Shown one piece after another: positions 1 through 11,419 of a stretch of 64,000 nt of DNA. The position numbers and the translations under genes were made by a program. This stretch comes from JACVRW01 sp963837445. GTDB lineage: Bacteria; Actinomycetota; Thermoleophilia; Solirubrobacterales; Thermoleophilaceae. The DNA lies in contig CAWINK010000003.1 of NCBI GenBank assembly GCA_963837445.1, positions 62,001 to 126,000 on the forward strand, given 5' to 3'. The notes under the pieces were generated by a model. That model did not search any database. It saw only the letters and a list, made by a program, of their open reading frames with translations, and was not told the DNA's origin. Within the stretch, counting starts at the first letter, position 1, and each line of letters starts with the position of its first letter.

Positions 1-1
1 G

Positions 2-673
2 ACGGGCACGTGGACCTGGGAGCAGGGCGTGGCGATGTGCGTGCGCCACGCGCTGCATCCATCGTTCTTCGTCGAGAAGCTGTGGAGCTACTTCATCGCG
101 ACCGCGCCGTCGGCGGGTGACCGCCAGGCGCTCGAGTCGCTGTACGTGTCGAGCGGCTATCAGGTGCGGCCGGTGCTCGAGGCGATCCTGCTGCACCCGA
201 GCCTGCACACGGGGCCGCGCCTGGTCAAGCCGCCGATCGTCCTGCTTGCCGGGCTCCTGCGCGCGCTCCAGCGCTCGGTCGACGGCGAGTACTGGATCTG
301 GTACTCGGAGAACGCCGGGCAGCGGCTCTTCTTCCCACCCGACGTGTCCGGCTGGGACGACTCGCGCTGGCTCGACACGAGCACGACCCGCGGCCGCTTC
401 GAGCTCGTCTCACGCGCACTGACGGGCCGGGTGCTGGACGGCGACGCGGTCGACGACTACGACGAGACCGAGACGCCCGAGCAGGCCGTGGCCGCGGCGC
501 GTGCCTGGGCCCACGGCCCGAGCCTGAGCTCCGAGACCGTGGCTCTGCTCACGAGCTTCGCCGCCGACGCGCTGTCTGGCGCCGGCGGCTGGCAGCTCAG
601 CACGTACCGCGGCCTGCGCCAGAACGCGCTGCGCCACCTGATCCTGGCCTCGCCCGACTACCAGACGAGCTGA
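2..673 (+). CDS. DUF1800 family protein, C-terminal part (5' end outside window)
   Basis: The reading frame is open from base 2, so the gene starts upstream of the window; a GTG at 29 is internal. The visible 223 residues match the C-terminal half of DUF1800 proteins: a conserved 'HPSFFVEKLWSYF' helix, the 'HPSLHTGPRLVKPP' segment and 'FFPPDVSGWDDSRWLDTST'. DUF1800 proteins are of unknown function and are usually encoded next to DUF1501 proteins, as here (2 nt gap). No catalytic role can be assigned. It ends with TGA at 671-673 and is probably co-transcribed with the next two genes. Confidence 0.85.
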   Translation, partial: TGTWTWEQGVAMCVRHALHPSFFVEKLWSYFIATAPSAGDRQALESLYVSSGYQVRPVLEAILLHPSLHTGPRLVKPPIVLLAGLLRALQRSVDGEYWIWYSENAGQRLFFPPDVSGWDDSRWLDTSTTRGRFELVSRALTGRVLDGDAVDDYDETETPEQAVAAARAWAHGPSLSSETVALLTSFAADALSGAGGWQLSTYRGLRQNALRHLILASPDYQTS

Positions 674-675
674 CC

Positions 676-2046
676 ATGCCCAACTGTGGCTGCAACGACT
701 ACTCACGCACCCAGCTGCTGCGCCGCGCGGCGGCCGAGGCCGGCGCCGGACTGCCCGCCATCGAGCCGGGCATGCCGATGCCAGCGGGCACCGGGTTGAC
801 CAGGCGCTCGTTCGTCTCGCGGACCACCGGGCTGGCGCTGTCGGTCTACGGAGCGGCGAGCCTCGGGCCCAAGGCCTTCGAGGAGGGAATCGCCGCGGCC
901 GCGGCGCAGTCGCCCTCCGAGCGAATCCTCATCTCCGTCTTCCTGTCCGGAGGGGCCGACTCGCTCACGATGCTCGCCCCCACGAGCGCGCACCCTCAGT
1001 ACGCGGCGAGCCGGCCGACCCTGGCGCTGCCCGACGGCCAGGGCACTCCGTTCACCGAGGACAGCTCGCTGCGCTGGCATCCCTCGTTCGGCGGGCTCGC
1101 GGAGCTCTACGGCGAGGGCAAGGTCACGGTGATGCCGGCGATCGGCTACGACGACGCGAACCAGTCCCACTTCACGAGCCGCCACTACTGGGAGGTCGGC
1201 GACGTGAACCCGTTCGGCCGCTGGGGCTGGCTCGGGCGCTACCTCGACCAGCACGGCGTGGCCGACAACCCGCTCCAGGGACTGGCGCTCGGCTGGGACC
1301 TCCAGCCGGTGCTCGCCGCCCGCGACGTGCCCGTGGCGACCGTGGGGGAGCCCGACAACTACGACTTCTGGACTCCCGGCGTCTGGGGCCCCGTGCAGGA
1401 CAAGATGCTCGACGCGTTCGGCGACCTCGGCGAGCTGTCGACCAGCGACCCGGGCCTCGGACAGGCGCGCGCGGCGGTGGCGGCCACCGGCCGCCTGCGC
1501 GACCAGCTCGCGCCCTACCAGGACGGGTTCACGAGTCCCGCCGGCGTGACCTACCCGGGTGGCAGCTTCGCCGGGCGCCTGCGGGCGCTCGCGGCGATGG
1601 TCGACGGCGGCCTGCCGCTGAAGGTGGTCGCGATCGAGAGCGGCGGCTACGACACGCACTCGAACCAGGCCGGCAGTCTGCCCGCGGACCTGCTCGAGAT
1701 CGGCAACAGCCTGCGTTCCTTCCAGCGCGACCTCGAGGCACGCGGGCTTCAGGACCGCGTGCTCGTGCACGTGTGGAGCGAGTTCGGCCGCCGGCCGAAC
1801 GAGAACGGCTCGGGCACGGACCACGGCGCGGCCGGGGCGGGCTTCGTGATCGGCTCGCAGGCGCGCGGCGAGATGGTCGGCGAGTTTCCCGGCCTCGCGA
1901 CGCTCGACGACGACGACAACCTCCGCAACACCTCCGACTTCCGCGGCGTCTACTGCTCGCTGCTCGAGCAGTGGCTCGGCGTGGACGCCGGGCCGATCAT
2001 CCCGAACGCCTCGTCGTTCGCGCGCCCCGCGCTGGTCGCGGCCTGA
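676..2046 (+). CDS. DUF1501 family protein with Tat-type leader
   Basis: 456 residues. The N-terminus has an unusually long region before a twin-arginine motif (TRRSFVSRTTGLALSV, about residues 42-57) and a hydrophobic stretch, so export by the Tat pathway is likely. The body has DUF1501/sulfatase-like features: 'FLSGGADSLTMLAP', 'HFTSRHYWE', 'SEFGRRPNENGSGTDHGAAG' near the C-terminus. The family is related to the alkaline phosphatase-like fold but its substrate is unknown. The pairing with DUF1800 is widespread. The stop codon TGA (2044-2046) overlaps the next ATG. Confidence 0.85.
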   Translation: MPNCGCNDYSRTQLLRRAAAEAGAGLPAIEPGMPMPAGTGLTRRSFVSRTTGLALSVYGAASLGPKAFEEGIAAAAAQSPSERILISVFLSGGADSLTMLAPTSAHPQYAASRPTLALPDGQGTPFTEDSSLRWHPSFGGLAELYGEGKVTVMPAIGYDDANQSHFTSRHYWEVGDVNPFGRWGWLGRYLDQHGVADNPLQGLALGWDLQPVLAARDVPVATVGEPDNYDFWTPGVWGPVQDKMLDAFGDLGELSTSDPGLGQARAAVAATGRLRDQLAPYQDGFTSPAGVTYPGGSFAGRLRALAAMVDGGLPLKVVAIESGGYDTHSNQAGSLPADLLEIGNSLRSFQRDLEARGLQDRVLVHVWSEFGRRPNENGSGTDHGAAGAGFVIGSQARGEMVGEFPGLATLDDDDNLRNTSDFRGVYCSLLEQWLGVDAGPIIPNASSFARPALVAA

Positions 2047-2624
2047 TGCGCCTCCGCCTGGTCGCGCTCGCGGCGCTGCTCGCCGCGCTCACGCTGCCCG
2101 GGGCAGCGACCGCTGGAACCTCCGCACCTGTCGGGAAGCCGGGGTATCGCGCGGCGCACAAGGTGTGCAAGCAGCGGGCACGATGTGCGGTGATCCGTCA
2201 TCGGCGAAAGCCGGTCGCGCGACGGCGCCTCGAGCGACTGCTCGGTGTCGGGCCGGGCCCCTCGGTGGATCCGGGTCCCGGGTCGGCGCCCGGACCGGAG
2301 CAGCCGCAGGACCCGGCGCCGGGCACTCCGGCGCCGCCACCGCGCTTCGTGTCGGTGGCCGCGCGCGAGTTCTCGCTCACGCTGTCGCGCCCGCTCGTGG
2401 GAGCGGGGGCGGTGCTGGTCGAGCTGCGCAACAGCGGCGAGGATCCGCACAACCTGGTCGTGAGCCCCGAGGGCACGCACGACCCGCTCGCCAGCTTCTC
2501 CGAGATCGACCCCGGCACGTACGAGCGCCGCTACGTGGCGCTCGAGCCCGGCCGCTACCAGCTCTGGTGCTCGCTCGAGTTCCACGAGGGGCTCGGGATG
2601 AGCACCACCCTCCGCGTGCAGTAG
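2046..2624 (+). CDS. secreted cupredoxin-domain protein
   Basis: 192 residues, start ATG at 2046 overlapping the DUF1501 stop (TGATG). It has a signal peptide (LRLVALAALLAALTLPGAATA), a basic segment, a Pro/Gly-rich linker (about residues 75-100) and a C-terminal plastocyanin-like domain. Type 1 copper ligands are visible: His in 'DPHNLVV', then Cys, His and Met in 'LWCSLEFHEGLGM'. This argues for a mononuclear copper protein in the cell envelope, for electron transfer or copper handling. Coupling to DUF1800/DUF1501 suggests a shared role for the three; that is inference. Confidence 0.75.
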   Translation: MRLRLVALAALLAALTLPGAATAGTSAPVGKPGYRAAHKVCKQRARCAVIRHRRKPVARRRLERLLGVGPGPSVDPGPGSAPGPEQPQDPAPGTPAPPPRFVSVAAREFSLTLSRPLVGAGAVLVELRNSGEDPHNLVVSPEGTHDPLASFSEIDPGTYERRYVALEPGRYQLWCSLEFHEGLGMSTTLRVQ

Positions 2625-2645
2625 CTCGGCTAGCGTCACGCGCCG

Positions 2646-3525
2646 ATGGCGCTGTTCCTCGGCTTTCTCGGCGTGCTGGCCTTCAGCTTCACGCTGCCCG
2701 CCACCCGGGTGGCCGTCGAGGAGCTCGACCCGACCTTCGTCGGCATCGGCCGCGAGGCGCTCGCCGCCATCCCCGCCGCGCTGCTGCTCGTGCTCCTGCG
2801 CGGGCCGCGCCCGTCCCGTTCGCAGTTCCTGCGGCTCGGGCTCGTGGCCCTCGGCGTGGTGTTCGGCTTCCCGCTCTTCACGGCGCTGGCCCTGCGCGAG
2901 CTCACCTCCGCGCACAGCGCCGTCGTGGTCGGCCTGCTGCCCGCCGCGACCGCCGTGGCTGCGGTCGCGCGGGCCGGCGAACGCCCGTCGCGGGGTTTCT
3001 GGCTCGCCAGCATGGCCGGCCTCGTGGCGGTGCTCGGCTTCGCGGCGTCGCAGGGAGCGGGACTCCTCTCCGGTGGCGACCTGCTGATCCTCGCCGCGGT
3101 CGCGCTGGGAGCCATCGGCTACGCCGAGGGCGGCGCGCTCGCGCGCGAGATCGGCGGCTGGCGGGTGATCTGCTGGGCGCTCGTGCTGTCGGCGCCGGTG
3201 AGCGTCCCGGTCGCAGCTGGTGGCCGCGGCGGGCTCCGACCTGAGCGCGAGCTCGGACGCCTGGCTCGGCTTCGCGTACGTGACGGTGGTGAGCGCCTTC
3301 CTCGGATTCTTCGCCTGGTATGCCGGCCTCGCGCGTGGCGGCGTGGCCAAAATCGGCCAGGTGCAGCTCGTTCAGCCGCTGCTCACGCTCGCCTGGTCGG
3401 CCGCTCTGCTCGGCGAGCACGTGAGCGTAATTACGCTATTTGCGGCAGTCCTCGTGGTCCTCTGCGTCGTAGGCACGCAGCGCGCGCAGGTCGGTCAGGC
3501 TCCACTGGTAACGTCGCAGCGGTGA
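2646..3525 (+). CDS. EamA/DMT family transporter (frameshifted)
   Basis: Two frames together give one EamA-type exporter of about 290 residues: 2646 to about 3216 supplies the first EamA repeat and the start of the second, and from about 3217 the reading continues one base later (LVAAAGSDLSASSDAWLGF...) to the TGA at 3523-3525. About ten hydrophobic segments are expected from the two halves, including 'AKIGQVQLVQPLLTLAWSA', typical of the second repeat. Substrate unknown (family exports amino acids and metabolites). A TAGCGT hexamer (2631-2636) lies 9 nt before the ATG. The break sits next to other one-base breaks in essential genes, so it is probably a sequence error. purC starts inside its stop codon (GTGA). 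Confidence 0.7.
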
Positions 3526-4399
3526 GCGATGTTGCCGCTCTGAACCACCTCTCCAGCGGGAAGGTGCGGGACATTTACGCCGTGGGCGAGGATCGCCTGC
3601 TGCTCGTCGCGTCCGACCGCATCTCCACCTACGACGTGGTGCATCCCACGCCGATCCCCGACAAGGGCAAGCTGCTCACCGGCCTCACGGCGTTCTGGCT
3701 CGCCCGCACGGGCGAGGTCTGCCCGAACCACCTGATCTCGTTCAGCGAGGTCGCGGAGGAGTTCCGGGGCCGGGCGATGCTGGTCGAGCGGCTCGAGATG
3801 GTGCCGGTGGAGTGTGTGGTGCGCGGCTACATCACCGGGTCCGGCTGGAAGGACTACCAGGCCACCGGCGCGGTCTGCGGGATCGAGCTTCCGGGCGGGC
3901 TGCGCGAGTCCGAGCAGCTGCCCGCGCCGATCTTCACCCCGCCACGAAGGCCGAGGTGGGGGACCACGACGAGAACGTGGACTTCGACCGCGCCGCCGAG
4001 ATCGTGGGCGACCGCGAGCTGCTCGAGGAGCTTCGCCGCCTGTCCATCGCGATCTATGAGCTGGGCGCCGCCCACGCGCGCGAGCGCGGCATCATCCTCG
4101 CCGACACCAAGTTCGAGTTCGGCCGCCGGCCGGACGGGACGATCGTGCTCGGGGACGAGGTGATGACCCCCGACTCCTCGCGCTTCTGGCCCGCCGACGG
4201 CTATGAGCCGGGGCGCGGCCAGCCGAGCTTCGACAAGCAGTACGTGCGCGACTGGGCGGCCGGCTCCGGCTGGGACAAGACGCCGCCCGCGCCGGCCCTT
4301 CCCGACGAGGTGATCGAGCGCACGCGCGCGCTCTACGTGGACGCGTACGAGCGCATCACCGGCGAGCCGTTCACTGCCTGGCTGGAGCGCTCCGCGTGA
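3522..4399 (+). CDS. purC: phosphoribosylaminoimidazole-succinocarboxamide synthase (SAICAR synthetase; frameshift at ~3941)
   Basis: Catalyses ATP-dependent ligation of aspartate to CAIR in purine synthesis. The N-terminal part (from GTG 3522) shows 'SSGKVRDIYAV', 'VASDRISTYDVV', 'ECVVRGYITGSGWKDYQ' and 'LPAPIFTP'. One base then appears to be missing near 3941; the frame starting at 3941 resumes with 'ATKAEVGDHDENVDFD' and continues through 'GIILADTKFEFG' and 'LGDEVMTPDSSRFWP' to the stop at 4399. With the repair it is about 292 residues, normal for the family. Start overlaps the EamA stop, end overlaps purS, so it is operonic. Since the gene is essential on minimal medium, the break is more likely an assembly indel than a real mutation. 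Confidence 0.9.
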
Positions 4400-4629
4400 G
4401 GGCACGGGTGTTGATCCGGCCGAAGTCGGGCATCCTCGACCCGCAGGGGCAGGCTGTGGAACGGGCGCTGCCCGCACTCGGCTTCGAGGGAGTGGCCAAC
4501 GTGCACGTGGGCCGGCTGATCGAGCTGGACGTGGAGGACGCCTCGCAGGTGCCGCAGATGTGCGAGCGGCTGCTGGCGAACCCACTGATCGAGGACTACG
4601 AGGTCGTCGAATTGGAGGACGCGGCATGA
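4396..4629 (+). CDS. purS: phosphoribosylformylglycinamidine synthase subunit PurS
   Basis: 77 residues, the usual PurS size. PurS bridges PurQ and the small PurL in the three-part FGAM synthase of Gram-positive bacteria and archaea. The sequence has the family features 'IRPKSGILDPQGQAVERAL' and 'GRLIELDVED'. GTG start at 4396 overlaps the purC stop (GTGA) and its stop overlaps the purQ ATG (ATGA), so translation is coupled on both sides. Confidence 0.93.
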   Translation: MRARVLIRPKSGILDPQGQAVERALPALGFEGVANVHVGRLIELDVEDASQVPQMCERLLANPLIEDYEVVELEDAA

Positions 4630-5279
4630 AGTTCGGCGTTGTCCGTTTCCCTGGCTCCTGCGACGAGGTCGACGCGCTGATGGCATGTCGCCGCTTCGCC
4701 GAGGCGGACCTGCTCTGGCACGGCGACCGCGCCCTCGAGGGCATCGACGCGGTGGTCGTGCCCGGGGGCTTCTCGTATGGCGACTACCTGCGCGTGGGCG
4801 CCATCGCGCGCTTCTCTCCGCTGATGGAGTCGGTGATCGAGTTCGCGCACGACGGCGGACCGGTGCTCGGCATCTGCAACGGGTTCCAGGTGCTCTGCGA
4901 GGCCGGTCTTCTGCCCGGCGCGCTGCTGCCGAACGACTCGCTGCGCTTCGTGTGCCGCCAGGTGGAGGTGGCCGTCGAGAACCCGGACACCCCATTCACG
5001 CGCGCGTGCGCCGAGGGCGAGCTGCTCTCGATCCCCGTGAAGCACACCACCGGGCGCTACTACGCGCCACCCGGCACGTTGCCCGATGAGCAGGTTGTGC
5101 TGCGCTACGCACCCGGCCACAACCCGAACGGCTCCATGGACGACGTGGCTGGCGTGTGCAACGAGGCCGGCAACGTGATGGGCCTCATGCCGCATCCCGA
5201 GCACGCGGTGGACCCGCTCACAGGGTCCTCCGACGGCGGCAAGCTGTTCGAGTCGCTCGCCATGGTCCCCGTGGCGTGA
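4626..5279 (+). CDS. purQ: phosphoribosylformylglycinamidine synthase glutaminase subunit PurQ
   Basis: 217 residues. Class I glutamine amidotransferase that delivers ammonia to PurL. Visible: 'VVPGGFSYGDYLR' (oxyanion region), nucleophile Cys in 'GPVLGICNGFQVL', and the His-Glu pair in 'LMPHPEHAVDP'. ATG at 4626 overlaps the purS stop. The stop TGA (5277-5279) is 2 nt before the purL ATG. Confidence 0.95.
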   Translation: MKFGVVRFPGSCDEVDALMACRRFAEADLLWHGDRALEGIDAVVVPGGFSYGDYLRVGAIARFSPLMESVIEFAHDGGPVLGICNGFQVLCEAGLLPGALLPNDSLRFVCRQVEVAVENPDTPFTRACAEGELLSIPVKHTTGRYYAPPGTLPDEQVVLRYAPGHNPNGSMDDVAGVCNEAGNVMGLMPHPEHAVDPLTGSSDGGKLFESLAMVPVA

Positions 5280-5281
5280 AC

Positions 5282-7451
5282 ATGGGTTCCATGGCCGCCG
5301 CTCCGCACCGGGAGCTCGGGCTCACCGACGCGGAGTACGACGGCATCTGCGAGCGCATGGGGCGCGATCCGAACGCGCTCGAGCTGGCCGTGTTCTCGCT
5401 GATGTGGTCGGAGCACTGCGCCTACAAGCACTCGAAGAAGCTGCTGCGCATGCTGCCGACCGAGGGCCCGCACGTGCTGATGGGCCCGGGTGAGAACGCG
5501 GGCGTGGTGGACGTGGGCGACGGGCTGGCGGTGGCGTTCAAGGTCGAGTCCCACAACCACCCGAGCGCCGTCGAGCCGTTTCAGGGCGCGGCCACCGGTG
5601 TCGGCGGCATCCTGCAGGGACATCTTCGCCGTGGGAGCGCGGCCGATCGCGGTGCTCGACTCGCTGCGCTTCGGCGAGCTCGACTCCGCTCGTACGCGCT
5701 ACCTGTTCGACGGCGCCGTCAAGGGGATCGGCCACTACGGCAACTCGATCGGCGTGCCCACAGTTGGCGGCGAGGTCTACTTCGAGGCGGCGTATGAGCA
5801 GAACTGCCTGGTGAACGCGATGTGCGTGGGCATCGCCCGCCGCGAGCGCCTGATCCGCAGCGCGGCGGCCGGAGTGGGCAACAGCCTCGTGCTGCTCGGC
5901 GCACGCACCGGGCGCGACGGCATCGGCGGGGCGTCCGTGCTGGCAAGCGCGGAGCTGTCCGAGGACGACGCCTCCAAGCGCCCCACGGTGCAGATCGGCG
6001 ACCCGTTCGAGGAGTCGAAGCTCGTGGAGTGCTGCCTCGAGCTGCTCGACCGCGAGCTGCTCGCCTCTCTTCAGGACCTCGGCGCGGCCGGACTGTCGTC
6101 GAGCTCATCCGAGATGGCTTCGAAGGGCGACGTGGGGCTGGATATCGACGTGTCGCGAGTGCCGCTGCGCGAGGCCGACATGGAGCCGTTCGAGATCATG
6201 ATCTCGGAGTCCCAGGAGCGGATGCTGTGCGTGGTGGAGCCGCAGCGCCTCGATGACGTGCTGGCTCTGTGCGAGCGCTGGGACGTGCGCGCCACGACGA
6301 TCGGCGAGGTCACGGACACGCGCCGCCTGCGGGTGTTCGACGGCGAGGAGCTGGTCGGCGACATGCCCGTGGAGGCGCTCGTGGACGACGTGCCGCTGTA
6401 CGACCTCGAGCCCGAGGCGCCGAGCGGACAGCTCTATCCCGACCCGCCCGCGCGGCTCGCCGACGGCGGGCGTGCGGGGGACGCGCTGCTGGCGCTGCTC
6501 GCCTCGCCCAACATCGCCTCGAAGCGGTTCGTGTTCGAGCAGTACGACCCGATCGTGGGCTCGCGCACGATCCGGCGGCCGCAGTCCGCCGACGCCGCGG
6601 TGCTGATCCTGGAGCCGGACGGCGGGAGCGGCGCGCTTGCAATCTCCATCGACGGCAACGGCCGGCGCGTGGCCTGCGATCCGTACACGGGCGCGGCGGA
6701 GGCCGTGCTCGAGTGCGCGCGCAACCTCGCGTGCGTGGGCGCCGAGCCGCTCGGGCTCACGAACTGCCTGAACTTCGGCAACCCGGAGAAGCCCCACATC
6801 GCGTGGCAGCTCACGCGCGCGGTCGAGGGGTTGCGCGACGCGTGCCTGGCGCTCGGCGTGCCGGTGGTCGGCGGGAACGTCTCGCTCTACAACGAGGGCG
6901 GCGAGGGGCCGATCTACCCGACCCCGGTCGTAGGCATGGTGGGCAAGCTGCCGGAGCCTGCGGCGGCGCCGCGGGTGGGCTTCGCCGAGGAGGGCCACTC
7001 GATCGCGCTACTGGGGATGTTCGAGCCCGCACTCGATGGATCGGAGCTGGAGAAGCTGCACGGACGCCTGGGTGAGTCACTCCCGCCGCTCGACCTGCCG
7101 GCCCATGCCGACGCGCTCGTGCGCGTGCGCGCCGCCGTACGCGGTGGGGAGCTCCCAACGGCGCACGACGTATCCGAGGGCGGGCTTGCGTGCGCGCTGG
7201 CCGAGTGCTGCATCGAGGGCGGGATCGGCGCCCGGGTGCGGCTCGACGAGGGCGAGGCCGCGCTATTCGGCGAGGGTCCCGGCGGGGTTGTGGTGGCCGG
7301 CCCGCCGGCGGTGGTCGAGCAGCTCGACGGTGCGATCGTGATCGGCGAGGTGGGCGGCGACGCGCTCGAGATCGAGGGCGCGCTCAGCGTGCCGGTCACT
7401 GAGTTGCGGGCCGCCTACGAGGGCGCGATCCCCGAGGCGCTCGTCGGCTAG
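5282..7451 (+). CDS. purL: phosphoribosylformylglycinamidine synthase synthetase subunit PurL (small form; frameshift at ~5618)
   Basis: ATP-dependent synthetase of the PurLQS complex, about 722 residues after repair, the normal small-PurL length. The first frame gives 'LFSLMWSEHCAYKHSKK'-type N-terminal residues and 'KVESHNHPSAVEPFQGAATG'. An extra base near 5617-5620 shifts the frame; reading continues from 'DIFAVGARPIAVLDSL' through 'GGEVYFE', 'QDLGAAGLSSSSSEMA' and 'ALAECCIEGG' to the stop at 7451. Two possible starts exist (5282 and 5291); neither has a clear ribosome site, consistent with coupling to purQ. The indel is most likely a sequence error. Confidence 0.92.
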
Positions 7452-7525
7452 GAGCGCGCACGCGGGCGTCCGGGATTGCTCGACCCGCGGCTCCGCCATG
7501 CGGGACCATCGACCTGAACGGTTGT

Positions 7526-7531
7526 TACCCT
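7526..7531 (+). promoter_or_regulatory. probable -10 element of purF
   Basis: The hexamer TACCCT sits 14 nt before the purF ATG (7546), with no Shine-Dalgarno between. The same hexamer precedes recQ at nearly the same distance, and similar TAnnnT hexamers precede many first-in-operon genes in this window. It suggests purF has its own promoter after the 94-nt gap behind purL and is translated from a leaderless or very short-leader transcript. Confidence 0.5.
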
Positions 7532-7545
7532 CGACCTTCACCCCG

Positions 7546-8988
7546 ATGAATCGAGATCTCGACCACCGGGACGGCCCTCGTGACGAGTGCGGTGTCTTCG
7601 GCGTCTTCGCCCCAGAGCGTGATGTCGCGAGGCTCGCCTACTTCGCGCTGTTCGCCCTACAGCACCGCGGCCAGGAATCGGCCGGGATCGCGACGGCGCA
7701 CACCGGCCAGATCATGACCGTGCGCGACATGGGGCTCGTCTCCCAGGTCTTCGACGAGCAGAAGCTCCAGGCGCTCCAGGGTGAGATGGCCATCGGACAC
7801 GTGCGCTACTCGACCACGGGGTCGAACGCGTGGGAGAACGCGCAGCCCGTGTGGCGCTCCGATCGTCGCCAGGTGGCGCTCGCACACAACGGCAACCTGA
7901 TCAATGCCGTCGCGCTGCACTCGGAGCTTGTCGAGAAGGGCGTGCAGCTGCGCGGCACCTCGGACTCCGAGATCATCGCCGCTCTTCTCTCCACCCACGA
8001 GGCGGAGCGGATCGAGGACGCCGTTGCGGACGTGGTGCCGCGTCTCGAGGGCGCTTTCTCGACAGTGGTGATGACGAAGGAGGCGGTTGTCGCGTTCCGC
8101 GACCCGGCGGGGCTACGCCCACTGGCGCTCGGGATGCTGGGCGACGACTACTGCATCGCCTCGGAGAGCTGCGCGTTCGACATCCTTGGTGCCGAGCTGC
8201 TGCGCGACGTGCAGCCGGGTGAGATGGTCTCGCTGGGCACGGGCGGCATCGAGACGCGCCAGCTCGTGGAGTCCAAGCGGCAGGCCTTCTGCGTCTTCGA
8301 GCACATCTACTTCGCGCGCCCGGACTCGATCCTCGAGGGCAACCGGACCCAGGTCTCGCGCCGCAAGATGGGCGAGATCCTCTGGCGCGAGGCCCCGGTC
8401 GAGGCCGACGTGGTGATCTCCGTGCCGGACTCCGGGAACCCGGCGGCGTCGGGCTACTCGAAGGCGTCGGGGATCCCGCGCGACGACGGCCTGATCAAGA
8501 ACCGCTACGTGCAGCGCACCTTCATCCAGCCCGGGCAGGACCTGCGCAAGCACGGCCTGCGGATGAAGTTCAACCCGCTGCGCGAGGTCGTGGCGGGCAA
8601 GCGGCTCGTGGTGGTGGACGACTCGATCGTGCGCGGGAACACCACGCGCCAGATCGTTCAGATGCTGCGCGACGCCGGGGCGGCGGAGATCCACATGCGC
8701 ATCTCGGCGCCGCCGATCCGCCATCCCTGCCATTACGGCGTGGACATGTCCACCACGCAGGAGATGGTGGCCCACGGGCGCACCGAGGAGGAGATCGCCG
8801 CCGAGCTCGGGTGTGACTCGCTCCGCTACCTGTCGCTCGAGGGCGTCTACGAGGCGATCCGCTCCACGCGCGCGACCCACTGCGACGCCTGCTTCTCCGG
8901 CGACTACCCGCTCGAGCGGACCGAGTCCGCGAACGGCAAGTACGCGCTCGAGGAGTTGCCGGTCGTAAAGAGCTCGGTACCTGCGTAA
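7546..8988 (+). CDS. purF: amidophosphoribosyltransferase
   Basis: 480 residues from ATG 7546. First committed step of purine synthesis: glutamine plus PRPP to phosphoribosylamine. The sequence begins with a short propeptide before 'DECGVFGVF', whose Cys becomes the N-terminal nucleophile after processing; then 'LQHRGQESAGI', 'GHVRYSTTGS', 'LAHNGNLINA', and the PRPP-binding site 'KRLVVVDDSIVRGNTTRQI'. The Cys pattern near the C-terminus (RATHCDACFSGDYP, plus 'AFCVFEHIYFARPDS') matches the iron-sulfur class of PurF. An ATG 48 nt upstream (7498) is possible but would lengthen the propeptide and lies before the TACCCT hexamer. Confidence 0.95.
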   Translation: MNRDLDHRDGPRDECGVFGVFAPERDVARLAYFALFALQHRGQESAGIATAHTGQIMTVRDMGLVSQVFDEQKLQALQGEMAIGHVRYSTTGSNAWENAQPVWRSDRRQVALAHNGNLINAVALHSELVEKGVQLRGTSDSEIIAALLSTHEAERIEDAVADVVPRLEGAFSTVVMTKEAVVAFRDPAGLRPLALGMLGDDYCIASESCAFDILGAELLRDVQPGEMVSLGTGGIETRQLVESKRQAFCVFEHIYFARPDSILEGNRTQVSRRKMGEILWREAPVEADVVISVPDSGNPAASGYSKASGIPRDDGLIKNRYVQRTFIQPGQDLRKHGLRMKFNPLREVVAGKRLVVVDDSIVRGNTTRQIVQMLRDAGAAEIHMRISAPPIRHPCHYGVDMSTTQEMVAHGRTEEEIAAELGCDSLRYLSLEGVYEAIRSTRATHCDACFSGDYPLERTESANGKYALEELPVVKSSVPA

Positions 8989-9029
8989 CTACTCGCTCAC
9001 GGGCCCCCTGCTCCCGCCGGGTGCGGCGT

Positions 9030-9035
9030 TACCCT
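9030..9035 (+). promoter_or_regulatory. probable -10 element of recQ-purN-purH
   Basis: TACCCT followed by an 11-nt pyrimidine-rich stretch and the recQ ATG at 9047. The arrangement closely copies the one in front of purF (TACCCT, C-rich spacer, ATG) and no ribosome-binding site is present. Confidence 0.5.
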
Positions 9036-9046
9036 CGCCTTCCCCC

Positions 9047-10798
<1,752 letters not shown>

Positions 10799-10802
<4 letters not shown>

Positions 10803-11419
10803 GCTTCTCGATCGCAGTCCTCATCTCGGGTGAGGGGTCGAACCTCCAGGCGCTGCTCGACACCGTGCACGGGCAGGACGGCATCGAGGTCGTGGCGGTG
10901 GCGGCCAGCCGCGCCGAGGCGCGCGGCCTCGAGCGGGCCGAGGCGGCGGGTGTGGAGACGGCCGTCTTCGCGCTGGCGGACCAGCCGGACCGCGTCCTGC
11001 GCGACCAGGCGCTCGGCGATTGGCTCGACGAGCGCGGCGTGCAGCTGGTCGTGCTGGCGGGCTTCATGGAGCTGCTCACGCCCGCGTTCATCCGTCGTTT
11101 CGCCGGCCGGATCGTGAACGTGCACCCTGCCCTGCTGCCCGCGTTTCCGGGTCTCGGAGCCATCGAGCAGGCGCTCGAACACGGGGTGAAGGTGGCGGGC
11201 GTGACCGTGCACTTCGTGGACGAGGGCGTGGACAGCGGGCCAATCGTGCTTCAGGAATCGTTCGAGCTTCCTTACCATCGGGACATCGCGGCGATCGAGC
11301 AGCGCTTCCACGAGGTCGAGCACCGGCTGCTGCCGAGTGCCGTGCGGCTGATCGCCGCCGGCCGCGTCCGGGTTGACGAGAGCAATCCGCGGCTCGTTCG
11401 CGTGGAGTTCGATGACTGA
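10799..11419 (+). CDS. purN: phosphoribosylglycinamide formyltransferase
   Basis: 206 residues. Transfers the formyl group of 10-formyl-THF to GAR. Shows 'VLISGEGSNLQALLD' (phosphate binding), 'VVLAGFMELL', the catalytic 'NVHPALLPAFPG' and 'HFVDEGVDSGPIVLQE' with the active-site Asp. GTG start overlaps the recQ stop; its own stop overlaps the purH start by 8 nt, so recQ-purN-purH form one coupled unit. Confidence 0.94.

Noticed and set aside
7452..7545. Possible purine riboswitch or attenuator between purL and purF
   Set aside because: The 94-nt gap shows no aptamer-like conserved core that I can recognise; a TACCCT promoter hexamer explains it better.
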